Assembly: GCA_020796225.1 (NCBI GenBank)
Contig: CM036771.1
Span: 28,936,176 to 29,000,175, forward strand
Reading direction: 5' to 3'
DNA from: Arion vulgaris
Taxonomy: Eukaryota; Mollusca; Gastropoda; Stylommatophora; Arionidae
DNA length: 64,000 bases
The translations under genes were made by a program, and so were the position numbers. The notes beneath the pieces were generated by a model. It saw only the letters and a program-made list of their open reading frames with translations, had not been told where the DNA came from and did no database searches. Each line of letters opens with the position of its first letter. Positions within the stretch are counted from its first letter, which is position 1. This document shows positions 1 to 12,539 of the stretch, in pieces.

Positions 1-2690
1 AGCGAGCTGCACGTGCCGCATGCATGTCGTGTCTGTCATATCTGTCGTCTGTTGTGTTTTTGTTGTGTGTCGCAAAAGTGCAGCTGTTGTTCCTGCTGCC
101 TGTCGTACGTAAAGTGCGTGTTGTACGTGACGTGCTTGACGTGCATGACGTGCGTGTCGTGCGTGTTGTGCATTGCGTACTTGATGCTTGTCGCCCATTC
201 GGGCGCGACGTGCGTATTCAGGCGACATGCATGTCGCGTGATTTGCGTATTGTGCGTATCGTGCTTGCTGGGCGAGACCGCGTAGTGCATAATGTTCGTG
301 TCGGACATGTCGCGTCTGTCGTGGTATCTGTCGTGGTCCGTCAATTTTGTCGTCTGTCGTGTCTATCGTTCGTAACGCGTGTAATGTGACGTGCGTGTTG
401 TACATTTCGTGCTTGTCGTACGAATCGCAAGTGACGTTCACGTCGTGCGTGACGTGCGTAATGTGCGGCGTGCGTGTCGTTCGCGAGACCGGTGTCGCGT
501 AACGTGCGTAACGTGCGTGTCGGGCACGTCGCGTTGGTCGTGTCTGTCATGTGTGCCATGTGTGTAGTGTCTGTCGCCTGGCTTGTCTGTCGTGTGTGTA
601 CGTTCTTGTCGTTCGCATGCACGTGGATGTGCAATGACGTAAGTATCGTATTGACGAGCGTGTCGTGCATGTCGTGTTCATTATGTCTTTCGTGTCTGTA
701 GTGTGTGGTGCGTGTCGCGTCTATCGTATCTGACATATATGTCGTCTGTCATATATCTGTTGTGTCTGTCGTGTCTGTCCTACGCACGTTCGTGACGTGC
801 GTGTCGTGCATTGCGTACCTGTTGTGCTTGTCGTACCATTCGCGCGGATGCGTGACATGCATGTCGTGATTTATGCATTGTGCGTGGCGTCCTTGTCGTG
901 CGAGACCGGCGTCGCCTAATGCGTGTCGGGCATGCTGCGTCTGGTCGTATCTGTCGTGTCTGTCAATTTTGTCGTGTCTGTCGTTCGTGTCCTGCGTGAC
1001 GTGCGTGTTGTGCATTGCGTGCTTGTCGTTCGAATCGCGAGTGACGTTCGCATCGTGTGCACGTGAGTGTCGTGCGTAACATGCGTGGCGTGCTTGTCGT
1101 CTGGAGACTGCGTCGTGCGTAACGCGTGTCGGGCATGTCGCGTTGGTCGTGTCTGGCTGCGTGCGCTCGCGTCTGTCGTGGGTTCGTTTGTCGTCGTGTC
1201 GGGCATGTCGCGGTGGTCGTGTCTGGCTGCGTGTGTAGTGTCTGTCGTGTGTGTCGTCTTTGTCGTGCGCACGCACGTGACGCAATAACGGGCATCGTAT
1301 TGCGTGCTTGTCGTACGAATCGCGAGTGACGTTCGCGTCGTGCGTGACGTGCGTGTCATGCGTAATGTGCGTGGCGTGCTTGTCGGACATGTCGCGTTGG
1401 TCGTGTATGCCATGTGTGCCGTGTGTGTAACGTCTGTCGTCTGGCTTGTCTGTCGTGGTGGTAGCGGCGCCGTGCGCACGCACGTGACGTGCAATGACGA
1501 GTATCGTGCTGACGAGCGTGTCGTGCATGTCGTGTCTGTCATGTCTTTCAAATTGCAGGGTGTGGTGTGTCGCTTCTGTCGTTCCTGTCGTGCATGCTGC
1601 GCCTGTCGTGCGTGTTTTGCGGTCGTGCGAAAGCCGCGCGTGCGTATGCAGCATGTCGCATCTGTTTACCGGGCATCTCTCGTGTCTGTCGTTTCGTCCC
1701 CGTGACGTTCGTGTAGTGCCAGGCTTGACGTGCGTGTTTGGGTGACGGGCGTGTCGTGTGTGACGCGTGTCGTGTGTGTCGTTCCTGCCGTGTTCGCCGT
1801 GTCTGTCGTGTGTGTCATGTGTGTGACAATACGTCTGTCGTGTCTGTCTTTTTGTTTGTGTGTCTCGTGCGTATCGCTCGAGTCATGCGTGCCGTGCATG
1901 TCGTATCTGTCATGTCTGTCGTGCGTGGTGGGAATTTTGTGATGTGCGTGACATGTGTGTTGTGCACGTCGTGCGTGACGTGTCGTGTGGATCGTACCTA
2001 TCGTGTCTGTCGTGCGTGGCGTGTGTCGTGTATGTCGTGCCTGTCGTGCGTGCTGTTCATGTCGCGCGTGTCGTTCCCAGTGTCTGTCTTGTGTCGCGTA
2101 TGTCATGTATGTGTCTACTGCGTGTGTCGTCTGTCGTGTGTGTTATGTGTTCATATCTGTCGCAGGTCGCGTCTGTCGTATCGCGGTCGTGTCTATCATA
2201 TCTGTTGTCTCTAATGTTCGTGACGTTCGTGACGTGGGTGTCGTGCATTTGGTGTGGCTGGTCGTAATGATTCGAGCCTGACGCGTGTCGCCGCAGATGC
2301 CCTGTTGTGCGATGTGCGTGGCGTGCTTGACGTGCGAGACCGGCGTGTCGTGCGTAATTTGCGTGTCGGGTATGTTGCGTTGGTCGTGGTGTCTATCATG
2401 TGTCGTCTGTGTAGTGTCTGTTATGTCTGTTCAGTCTGTCGTAAGCCGTGCATGTCGTGTCTGTAGTGTGTGTGTGTCTGTCATGTCTTTCGTGTCTGTA
2501 GTGTGTGGTGTGTGTCGTGTGGTCGCGTCTGTCGTTCCTGCCAGAATGTCGTGCGTGTATTACGTGTCAAAGAGCTGTGCGTGCGCGTCTGGTGCATGTC
2601 GTCTGGTTGGTGTCTGTCGTGTGTCGTATCTGCTGTTCCTGTTGTGTCTGTACATGACGTGAGTGTCTTTTTCCAGCATCAACGATAGCC
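1..2690. repeat. Degenerate CpG-rich minisatellite with 9-bp periodicity
   Basis: The whole stretch is built from variants of 9-bp words such as tgtctgtcg, tgtcgtgcg and tgacgtgcg. Because 9 is a multiple of three, long open frames appear in several frames on both strands, giving peptides made of His-Asp-Thr/Arg triplets on the minus strand (longest about 300 residues) and Cys/Val/Arg-rich ones on the plus strand. These have no domain, no start context and no composition other than the repeat, so I do not call genes. The array is open at the left edge and ends near 2690. It is far richer in CpG than the rest of the window. Confidence 0.9.
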
Positions 2691-4057
2691 GTGACCAAAA
2701 ATGTCCATCTTAATCATTGTGTGCCGCGAATATATTTTGTGGCTAATACATGTGTGTGATGGAAAACATCATTACAATCGCGCCGTTATTAAAGTTATTT
2801 TTCAATCTCATCATCATCATCGTGAGTCAGAATAAAATTGTGTTTCAGTCGTCATCGTGAGCCGCTAATAAATTCCCTGTTTCTATTATCATCGGAAGTC
2901 GTGAATAAAATTAGTTTTCAATCATTACTATTGTGAGCCGTGAATAAAATTCCTTTGCCATCATCATCGGGTGCCGTAATTAAATGAAGTCTATAATCAC
3001 TATCTTGAGCCGTGAATAAAATTCTGTTTCCATGATCATTATCTTGAGCCGATAAAAAAATTATTTTTCCATCACCCCACCATCGTGAGTCGTGAATAAA
3101 ATTATTTTTCCATCATCATTATCGGGAACCGTGATAAATTATTATTTCTCAATCATCATCTTCGTGAGAGCCGCAACAAAATTCATTTTATCATCATCAT
3201 TATTTGGAGCCGTGAAGAAAATTATTTTTCCATCATCATCATAGTTAGCCGTGAACATTGTTTTTTTCAATCATCATCATCGTGAGCAGTGCATAATTAT
3301 TTTTCCATCATCATCTTAGTGAGCCGCAAAAATATTTATATTCCATCAGCATCACGTGCCGAAAATTCTTTCTATCATCATCATGGTGAGCTGCAAATAA
3401 ATTTCTTTTTCCATCATCACCATCGTGAGCCGTAAATAAAATTATTTTTCTATCGTTATCATCGTGAGTTGTGAATAAAATTTACCAATCATCATCGTCT
3501 TGATCCGTGATTAAATTAGCGGTGAATAAATTTCTTTTTCCATCATCATCGAGAGGCGTGAATAAAATGCTTTTCCAATCACCATCATGGTGAGCCGCGA
3601 AAAAATGTCTTTTTTCATCATCAGCATCGAGCCGTAAATAAAATTATTTTTCCATCACTACAATCGGGAGCCGAATAAAATTACTTGTACATCATCGTGA
3701 GCAGTGAATAACATTATTTTTCCATCATCATCATCATCGTGAACGTGAATAACATTTTGTTTTATCCATCATCATCATTGGGAGTCGTGAATAAAATTAT
3801 TTTACCATTATCAACATTAGAGCCGCAAATAAATTTTTTCCATCATCATTGTGAGCCGTGAATAAAATTTGTTTTCCACCATCATCACTGGGAGCCGGGA
3901 ACAAATGTATGTCCCTAATCACCACCTTGAGCCGTGATTAAAATTATTTTTCCATCATCATCAACAGCAGTGAATAAAATGCTTTTCCCATCATCAACAT
4001 TGGGGAGGCTCAGGCAATTCTTTTTTTTCATCATCGCAGCCGTTAATAAAATTAACG
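2691..4057. repeat. CATCATC/AATAAA minisatellite, part 1
   Basis: Imperfect units of about 36-40 bp, each with a CATCATCATC run, a 'gtgagccgtgaataaaat' core and a T-rich stretch. Units vary in length and carry many substitutions. Most carry AATAAA. Minus-strand translations give repeated Asp-Asp-Asp-Gly-Lys peptides that only reflect the unit. The first 100 bases are very degenerate units. The array resumes after each of two transposon insertions (6151-7652 and 7953-8090). Confidence 0.9.
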
Positions 4058-6150
4058 GTGAACAAATGGCTATCTTGGCACTTGGAAAAGAAGGCATCTC
4101 ATGACACAACAGGGAGGCTTTCGAAGCACCTGATCTACAGAAGATCAAGTAACCTATATTGCCCAGGAAATCAAGGATGGTTTCCAAGAAAAGAAACATA
4201 CTCTGGCAGTTTTGGTAGATATGTAGGAAGGCGTTTCTGATTACAGTCTGAAGGAAGGGCTATGACTGAAACTCCTCACCCTCGGCATTAAGGAAGACTG
4301 CATAAATGGCTTCTGATAGATACCCAGAGAACAGAACAGCAAGTGGTCTGTCTAGGGTACACTAGCAAGAAAGCTACACAAGGGAGTCCCCAAGGAGGAG
4401 TGCTCACCAACCTCTTTCTAATCTTGTCAATGATATAGAAACATGCCTGCTAAAGGAGTACATCAGCCATGTATGTCGACGACCTGGCAATATGGGCGAA
4501 GGAAGAGTCACGTCCATAGCAACAAATCGACTACAGGCAACGCTAACAATTCTGGAAGTGTGGACAAAAAAAATGGAATATGAATATTAACGCTTCTAAG
4601 ACAACCTACACTGTGTTCTCAATAGAACAACCAGAATCACAAAATTGCTTTTAGAGTCAATGGGCAAAAACTTCCAGAAAGCAAGACCCCAACGTACCTT
4701 GGGGTCACACTCGACCGAAAACTGACTTGGTGCCCTCAAATTGAAAAATGCCATGGCAAAAGCGAGACACGGGCTGACGAAGATGTAAACTCGCAGGCTC
4801 CACGGGAAGCCAAACACAAGAGTTCCCAAAACACCTTACTCTGGAAGAGTGCGATCGGTCCTGGAGTACGGCATTGCAGCGTGGAGCAGTGCATCAAACA
4901 AGCAATTCGCCAAATTGAGCAATAGTCAGAACCGTGCAATGCACATTATCACAGAGCCAGATGGTCCACGCCTATCAATGCGATGGAAACAATCACAGAC
5001 ATCCAACCAATGGCAGATCGAAGGGACAGAAAAGTCTTGGTGTTAAGGAAAACTAAACGGCTCAATTCCCAATTCTATGTACGAAAGAATGGAACGGATT
5101 TGGAAGGGGCAGAATACAGAGAAATGTTTGAAAACGCGAAAGCACTGATCGCAGACCATCCGGTCCTAGCAACTGCAAAGCCAAAGCAATCCTGCAACCG
5201 ATAAGTGCCCGCCGAAGACCAAAATGCTGGAACTAAGGGAATCAATCCCATGCATACTTCAAAAAAGGGTCCAGCAAAGAAAACTTCGAAAGAAGAGCGA
5301 CCACAGAAAATACATAGAGACAGAGCAATTCTGAAAATAAGTGGTTACACGTCTATACTGACGGATTTGGCTAGAACGCAATCATGACGGCGGAGGAGTG
5401 AAGAAAAGCTTAAACTCTCAAAGAAAGTGAATAATAAAAAGCTGATTGCCACAGGAAAATACTCAAATAACTACCGGGCAGAGGCAGAGACAATAAGAAC
5501 AGCGGCCGAAATGATCCTAGAGAGAAGAGGCACCTCGCAACAAAGTCGATATTCACTGATGCTCTATCGGTCATCACGGCTTTCAAAAGCGCAGGGCAAA
5601 AACAGAGCTCAATGAGCTCAAAGCAACCCTCGACGCATTAGTGCACATACTCAAACGCACCGTCATTCAGGCGGCTCCTATCAGACTGCAATATAAGCGG
5701 AAATAAAGATGCCGATGGTTAGCTAAAGAAGGCAGGCGATCACTCCATAGATTGATCTCGAGATCAGTTATGAGGAAGCAAGAACAACCATCGGCTGGCA
5801 CTTACAGAGACAAATGGACAAAAGCACATCTTCAGGCTAACAACAGCGACGGATACTATGGTCTGTCTCGTAGCGAATGTTGCCGTACTTCGCCACCGTA
5901 CCGGCCAAGCTCCGCGCCCACATGTTTCACAAATTTAAAATTATTAATAACCAGCTCAAAGCCCTGCAAAAAGGTGGACATGACGCAGAACACGTTCTGC
6001 AAGATTGGCAACTGATAGCAGATATAAGAAAATAAACCTGGTCCCATAACACAGAGTCATGAGATGTACGGAGGAACGTATAGTTTAAACCACACCGTAA
6101 AATTCATGATAAAAGTTGATTCATCAGCCTAGGCCGGGATCGCGAGAGAG
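4058..6150 (+). mobile_element. 5'-truncated I-type LINE (RT, RNase H, zinc knuckle), pseudogene
   Basis: Broken ORF2 of a non-LTR retrotransposon, read in order on the plus strand but with many frameshifts. The first recognisable part is RT fingers/palm ('AVLVDM', about 4208-4226). It is followed by 'TQGSPQGGVL' near 4377-4408 and the catalytic 'YVDDLAIW' at 4472-4495. The thumb region 'LEYGIAAWSSAS' lies near 4862-4897. An RNase H domain follows, with 'VYTDGF' near 5350-5366, 'FTDALSVI' near 5552-5575 and 'GNKDADG' near 5699-5719. A decayed C-terminal 'AEHVLQDW' lies near 5984-6008. The endonuclease is missing, so the copy is 5'-truncated, as is usual for target-primed insertion. The 3' end carries 'gatcgcgagagag' at 6138-6150, the same kind of terminus as the LINEs at 13580 and 52715. 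It sits inside the CATC minisatellite, and I cannot define target duplications because the flanks are repetitive. RT-RNase H order supports the I/Jockey-like group; the exact clade is inference. Confidence 0.85.
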
Positions 6151-7652
6151 AAATATTTTCCAAAATCATCAATTTGAGCCATGATTAACATTATTTATCC
6201 ATCATCATCGTAGTGAGCCGTAAATAAAATTATGTTTCCATCATCATCATCATCGGGAGCCGTGAATAAATATATTTTTTCGTCATCATCGGAAGTCGTG
6301 AATAAAATTCTTTTTCCATCATCATCATCGGGAGCCGTGATAAAAGTAGTTTTCAATCCCCATCATCCCGAAAGCGAAGAAAGTTATTTTTCCACTATCA
6401 TAGTTAGCTTTGAATAAATTTTATTTTTCAATCATCTTGAGTCGAAAATAAAATCTCACCAACATCGAGAGCCGTTAAAATATGCTTAACATCATCCCCA
6501 TGGTGAGGCTCGAAATAAATTCTTTCTTCATCATCATTATCGGGAGCCGTGATTAAAATTATTTTTAGTCATCATCATCGTGGGCTGTAAATAAAATTAT
6601 TTTTCCATCATCATCATCATCGGGAGACGAATAAATTTCTTTTCCATACTGATTATCTCAAACCATGAGCAAATTCTCTTTCCATCATCATCATCCGAAA
6701 CAGTAATTAGAATTAATTTTCCATCATCATCATCAAGCGTGAACAAAATTTTATTTTTTCCATGTTCATCAGGACCCGTGAATAAAATTAATTTTCCATC
6801 ATCATCATCGTGAGCCACAAATAAATTTCTTTTCCCACCATTATCATCGGGAGCCGTGAATACAATTTTTTTCTATAATCATCATCTTGAGTCGTGATTG
6901 AAATTACTTTACCATTATCATAATCGGAGCAGTGAATAAATCTCTTTCATCATTATTTGAAGCCGTGAATAAATTTCTTTTTCATCATCATCGGGAGCCG
7001 ATCAAAATTATTTTTAATCATTATCATCGTGAGCCGTGAGAAGAATTTTTTCCCATCATCATCATCGGGAGCCGAGAACATTTTTCCCATCATAATTATC
7101 TTGAGCAGTGAATAACCTCTTTTTCCAACATCATCATCGTGAGCCGTTAATAAAATTCCTTTTCAATCATCATCACCATCAGCGGAAGCCGAGAATAAAT
7201 TTCTTTTTCCATCATCATAATCTTGAGCCGTCAATAAACTTCTTTTTCCATCATCATCATCGGGAGACGTGAATAAAATTACTTTTCCATCAACATTATC
7301 TTGAGCCGTAAATAAAATTACTTTTCCATCATTGTGAGACGTGAATTAAATTCTTTTTCTATCATCATCATCGTGAGCCATAAATAAAATTATTTTTTCC
7401 AACATCATCATCGGCCGTAATACATTTTTTCCATAACATCATCTTGTGCCGTGATTAAAATTATGTTTCCATAATCATAATCGGGAGTCGTGAATAAATA
7501 TATGTTTTTATCATCATCGGAAGCCGTGAATAAAAATTCGTTTTCAATCATCATCGTGTGCCGCGAATAAATTTCATTTCATCATCATCATCTTGCGTTA
7601 AAAAATTATTTTTCCATGATCATCATCTTGAGCCGTAAATAAATTTCTATTT
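6151..7652. repeat. CATCATC/AATAAA minisatellite, part 2
   Basis: Continuation of the array at 2691-4057 after the LINE insertion, with the same CATCATC run, 'gagccgtgaataaaat' core and T-rich spacer. Units remain about 36-40 bp and degenerate. Confidence 0.9.
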
Positions 7653-7952
7653 CTCCTCGCGATCACTGCCCTGACAATGTACCAGATCTTCCCATAAATT
7701 TTATTCATGTGGAAATCTGATTCATGCAGCTAAGCATTGGTATGTTTTACTCATTTCGGTGCTCTGGTGCTTATCCTTCGGCGATGTTGCCGGTTTCAGC
7801 CAGCGTTTACTCGGTTCGCTCTCCGTTCTGTAGCCATCTATGTTTTTTACGATGTGGGTACCAATCTCCTTATTCGCCTCTTACGACATGCGTGATAGGT
7901 AACAGTGGCTCTATTCTTTACACCCAATTTGAGCTCCGGAGCCACTAGGCGC
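7653..7952 (-). mobile_element. SINE, head shared with SINE-A but a different body
   Basis: Read on the minus strand from 7952, about 85 bases match the 5' part of the SINE-A copies at 16269 and 17440: 'gtgtaaagaatagagccac', then 'cacgcatgtcgtaagaggcg', then 'aaggag'. After that the sequence departs from SINE-A for about 200 bases. It ends in 'gatcgcgaggag' (7653-7664), which resembles the 3' end of the LINE at 4058-6150. It interrupts the CATC minisatellite. A related but distinct SINE subfamily, or a chimera of a SINE head and a LINE-derived tail, both fit. Exact boundaries are uncertain by a few bases. Confidence 0.65.
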
Positions 7953-8090
7953 AATTCTTTTCCCATCATCATCGGGAGCCGTGAATAAAATTACTTTTCA
8001 ATCATCATCATCGGGGAGCCGTGAATAAAATTCTTGCTCAATCATCATCATCGAAAGCCGGGCTAACATTATTTTCATCATCATCGTGAA
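7953..8090. repeat. CATCATC/AATAAA minisatellite, part 3
   Basis: The last few units of the array ('catcatcatcgggagccgtg', 'aataaaatt'), resuming directly after the SINE. The repeat ends near 8090; 8091-8405 is AT-rich DNA in which I see nothing. Confidence 0.85.
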
Positions 8091-8405
8091 ACCTATGCAT
8101 GCTTTGGCATTGCAATCTGCGTCGTCGATATGATTTCAGCGTGTGTTATTACGATGTCCATGTCATCTTGGTTCTGGTTTGACCAAGAAATTCTGATCTT
8201 GGTTACATCATGTCAAAGTATCAGTTCTTGGCTGGTAATACTGTTGGAGCAGAAAATTATATGAATTGTTCTTAGTCAGGTGACCTCCCGTAACTAAACA
8301 AAAAGAAAATAACGTGCGCTTAACTATTAATGGGACACAATCTGGGTAACTAATTGTAATGCTGCTATTACTGTATGTTACGTCCCTAATATATTCAAGT
8401 TAACT

Positions 8406-9682
8406 TTTCATGTTGAACCGATACTTAACGTAGCACATTCTTCTTTTTTCAATGTTTTCAGACATCGTCTTGTATACTCACAGTTTTCAGTGGTTAACTG
8501 GAGTATATGCACTTCTCCATGTAGCTTGCCTTGAACAGACATTGGGTTGGCAATGTGCCTTCTCTGTTCATTGTATGCTGACACTTTGCAGAATGTGTGT
8601 TTCTCATTATTAAATGAGATCTGCCTGTCCATTGTCACACCTAGATGTTTAAAAGTGGTGCAATTTAATCAGTGCAAGGTTCTTCCGTGCTAGTAATATC
8701 ATGAAGAACATTCATAATATCATGACTGGCATCCTTATCACCATTTTCAGTCTGATCCACAAAACGCTGAAGTAACCCCAGACCTGTTCTGCATCTATTG
8801 GCAGTAGAGCTCCTGATGATTCATGTAAATTAGTAAATGACTGGCTGGTGGTTCCGTTCAATCTCTGATAAAACTGCCGAATTGATGCAGTTACTTATCA
8901 CCACAGACCTGTGTTGCAAAAGCCTTCCTACGAGTATATTATGAAAGCTCCTCTTTACTTTCATAACCATTTCTTTGAAATCATTAATGACTTTGTGTCG
9001 GACAGCAGACTTCTCAGCGACATCAAATATATTTCTCGGTCGTTTCTTTCGAGCTCTCTGCCATGACCTTATAGCAATCTCTTTTGCCAAACATGCATTT
9101 GCAACCATTTCATTGCACCACGGTAGTTGCAGGAAGGGAGTCATATCAGTCTTCTTTCTGGTATTCTGCAGCAATATACATAATGGTTTTCGTGATCACA
9201 ATGACAGTTTTATAAATAAAAACAGGTGTGGGTCTTCTGACTCCGCAATATTTTGACCTTGTCAAAGTACAATTAGGGAGATGATCACTTTTCTGCGCGC
9301 CGAGAACATTCTATCGAGCCAAAGCAGATTCGTTCGTAGAGATAAGTACCAGTTCGATGACACCGATCTTCTTCAGTATGGACGCTAATCGAGTTTGCCT
9401 CTGTCATTCAAAATAGACAGGTCAGAGTTTAGTAGAGCATGACTCAAAGCCACGTCCTATCTATTCTCAGTAATGTTGCCTCACTCATTCGATCAGGCGT
9501 TGAAATCACCAGCTATGGGAAATTTTGTGCCCGGAACATTTGAGAGTTCCTCCAGAAAATCCCTATTGTCTGCGATATGGAGTAGGTCCATATACACATT
9601 ATCTGAACGCCATACCTGATCACGAATTGTTATTTGAATCTCGTAATTCCACGTCACGTCCACTCTGACTCTTTTAAACAAC
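8406..9682 (-). mobile_element. CR1-like LINE ORF2 fragment, pseudogene
   Basis: Minus-strand translation gives three blocks of a non-LTR retrotransposon ORF2 in the correct order. An endonuclease block (9682 to 9493) ends in 'FPIAGDFNA', the conserved GDFN motif of APE-type endonucleases. A basic linker (9174 to 8830) contains 'AIRSWQRARKKRP' and is typical of the region between endonuclease and RT. A third block (8638 to 8408) contains 'MDRQISFN', resembling the RT thumb 'GV-iDr-LsF'. The RT palm with its catalytic aspartates is missing or unrecognisable between the last two blocks, and stops and frameshifts separate them. The motifs differ from the I-type LINEs elsewhere in the window and I see no RNase H. 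CR1-like is inference from the 'GDFNAP'-style endonuclease and the linker. Confidence 0.6.
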
Positions 9683-10956
9683 AGTGTTGTTATTTACAGA
9701 GCGATAAACTCTAATTCTAAGCATAATTACAAAACTGTTATGCTGTATTTCTGCTAGGGTAGTTTGATTATATTTGTTTCGAATATCAAGTTTAGTATTA
9801 TAAATCCCTAGCTGAATGTGACTATATAGAATCATCTGAATATTATCAACGACAGACTACATTCAGTTTTGGAGATCTAATTAGGAACTGTAACATTATG
9901 CTATTGTGAGTTATGAGTTTAAAAAGTAAATAATAAAACATATTATTAGGATTGAAATAAATTGCTCTTAACTAAATGCCAAATGCTGTTTATGTCGTCA
10001 TGTTATGTGAATTCAATTACAATGTACATCCCGTAACCAACGAATAAAATTATATATATAATGTGTAGTAATTCAATAATTTTTCATGATCTATTTCAGG
10101 CTGACATATACACTTTCATACTACAACTGAGAGATACTACAAATTCAAATACTGCATCCTATATATTAACATGGCACATACATTGGACACGCACATCTCA
10201 AATATCCAAGACCTGTATAGGACATGTGGAGAAAAACGTATTACTCAAAAACAAAAACGATCATGTCTCAAGTCAACACTGGTGATACATAACATAAATT
10301 GATATTTGTTATGTATTTGGATTAAATTAAAATAATGATGTGCCCAATAAACATTCAACAAGTATGTAGGAGATGTGTGTCTAAAATTTAAACATGTTCA
10401 AAGCACACTATCATAATATTCACTCAGATCAGCACATGATATTGCTGATAAATCAAGGAATATATGGACTGAATTTAACTGATGTTAGTGTTAAAGAGTG
10501 TAGTATATGTTTTCATTATAAACAAATATGTCTTGGTTGTATAAAAATTGTCATGAATTCTAAGCCCACAGTTACATGGGATACTGTCCTCCTGATCTCC
10601 CATGCATTCTAAGCAGCCTTTCAGTGATGGTAGGGATATTTCTTTACAGGATGAGGTTGATGGACTGTTGAAAACAATTTAAATAAAAAGAACTGCATCA
10701 CACAGGACATGTTTTCAAGCTCAACAATGTTGAATAGCAGAAAATTCATATCAATCTTAGTAAATCATCAAGAGCTCTATCTAGAAGTGAAGAAGAGTTA
10801 TTCACACATTTTGATAGAAGAAAACTAAACAACATCTCACTCACATAATTTAATAACATGCAAAACAAGAGGATAACCACTTATATTTTTTTAAAGTAAA
10901 ACCATAGAAACAAACATCACAAATAAAATTCAAAAAACTAAAGGGTATAAATATCT
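9683..10956. other. AT-rich DNA without recognisable features
   Basis: About 1.27 kb of AT-rich sequence. Short open frames are present, but none has a domain, signal or repeat I recognise. Confidence 0.6.
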
Positions 10957-11990
10957 TCAAGATGTTAGAGAACTTTTTCTCAACTGATTCATTAGAAGTG
11001 CAACAAGCACATGAACTAAACGACCCCCAAAAAATCCCGTGGTAATATCAGTAAAGAGCAGAATTAAAATAATAGTACCAACACCTTTAGCTTTTTCTAT
11101 GAAAGAATCATTAGGATTATCATAGAGGCAGGAAAGAAAACAAAGCATATCTGAAGCAGGCTGGGGTTGAGATGCCACATGAAAGATCAGAAAGGCCGTA
11201 TACGAAAGATATTGCACGAGACTGCGTGCATATTGATATGAAAGTATTTGAGGGACATGATGGTCATACAATGGAGGCACCATTTGCTTATATTAAAGAT
11301 TTATATAGGTTTGTTTGTACACTTCTTAGTGATTATAGCAGGGAGGATTATTAACATGGCATAGCAATGTATACCAGAAGATCAGATTTGGATTAAAGTG
11401 GAGGGACCATGGCAAGAACAGTTTCAAAGTCGCAATGCAAATTACAAACTTAGCAAGACCAAATTCTAAATTAAATACTATTCTAGTAGCAATAGCTAAA
11501 GTTAAAGATACATACAACAATGTAGAGACAATTATGACAGATATGAAATCTTGGTTTTCTTTTATGAGATTATGATTTTTAACAAAGGTTTATGGGCTAA
11601 AAGGTGCACAGGGAAGATATCTATGCTTGTGGTGCCTCCAATCACGTAAAGAGTTTCAGGTTCCAACGGAGATCAGATCTGTACAAGCCAGAGGTCTGTC
11701 ATTGTTGAAACAATATCACAATCGTTTCATTAAATTGGCCATGGAAATAAAAAACATGCATCTCTTTATTATATCTGTTTGCATGCTCAATTTTAAATAT
11801 TGATATTGACAAAGTTGCTCCTCCTTACCTTCACATTTTGTTAGGTATTGTTCATAAACACCCCACATTACTAGAAAAAGCAGCTGACACAATAGACAGA
11901 GATATCATGAAAACATAGAAAAGGCACACACTAGTTCAAACACCATACAATATTTAAAATAATATGGTAAGAATTGGCATCAGGTAGAAA
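10957..11990 (+). pseudogene. Broken transposase-like gene with 'CLWC' motif
   Basis: Plus-strand translation, with several frameshifts, gives a coherent protein. A block at 11172-11354 includes 'MEAPFAYIKDLYRFVCTLL'. An uninterrupted frame from about 11396 to 11575 contains 'RDHGKNSFKVAMQI' and 'RPNSKLNTILVAIA'. A next block (11578-11810) contains 'VYGLKGAQGRYLCLWCL'. A last block, near 11780-11920, reads 'NIDIDKVAPPYLHILLGI'. From memory, similar spaced motifs (GDHG..SFK, then GA.GR..CLWC, then PpLHI.LG) occur in a family of poorly characterised multicopy invertebrate proteins, best known from cnidarians, that I take to be transposase-derived. I cannot name the superfamily. No terminal inverted repeats were found, and stops make it non-functional. 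Confidence 0.45.
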
Positions 11991-12539
11991 TGTTTTCATT
12001 AGAACAAACAGCTACATGCAGAGTTATTAGTTTGTGAAAGTGAGGAGAAAATAAAATGCAATATTAAGATTTAAAAAGCACAAGCAAGCCTATCAGAACT
12101 TGAGTTTGTAGCACTGTGTGATAGGTCTGGTCCAGTATGTTACATTTAGATAAGGTTCCGTGACATTTGGCATTTGATATTAGCACATCGACGGTTGCGT
12201 ACCTTACAGTAGCTCACTTGACTGATGCACATATAGACAGTTGTACACATAGACAACTGAACATTTTACAGAACATAGAGAACTAAACATAGAAAAATAT
12301 AATGATTGTAATGTTGTTTTAATATAAGATGAAGTACGTAAATCAAGCGGAGATGTAAAATGTAGCACACTATCCGCGAACATTGTCGCATTGACAGGAA
12401 TTTACGTTTTCGTCACTAGACTTAATGTGAAACTGAAACTTACATTGTTGTTTGATTTTGATTGTAGTGGATTCTGTGACAATAACTTGTCTTGTTAAAC
12501 AACTTAACTTGTTTTATAAAACCAGCAATCAGCTGCAAC
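11991..12539. other. AT-rich DNA without recognisable features
   Basis: No coding block, tandem repeat or transposon end recognised in this 0.55 kb. Confidence 0.55.

Noticed and set aside
749..1654. 301-residue His/Asp/Thr-rich open frame
   Set aside because: A by-product of the 9-bp repeat. Several overlapping frames on both strands are equally open and the peptide has no non-repeat part.
6597..6818. Asp-Asp-Asp-Gly-Lys repeat protein on the minus strand
   Set aside because: Directly reflects the CATCATC units of the minisatellite, with variable unit length breaking the frame elsewhere.
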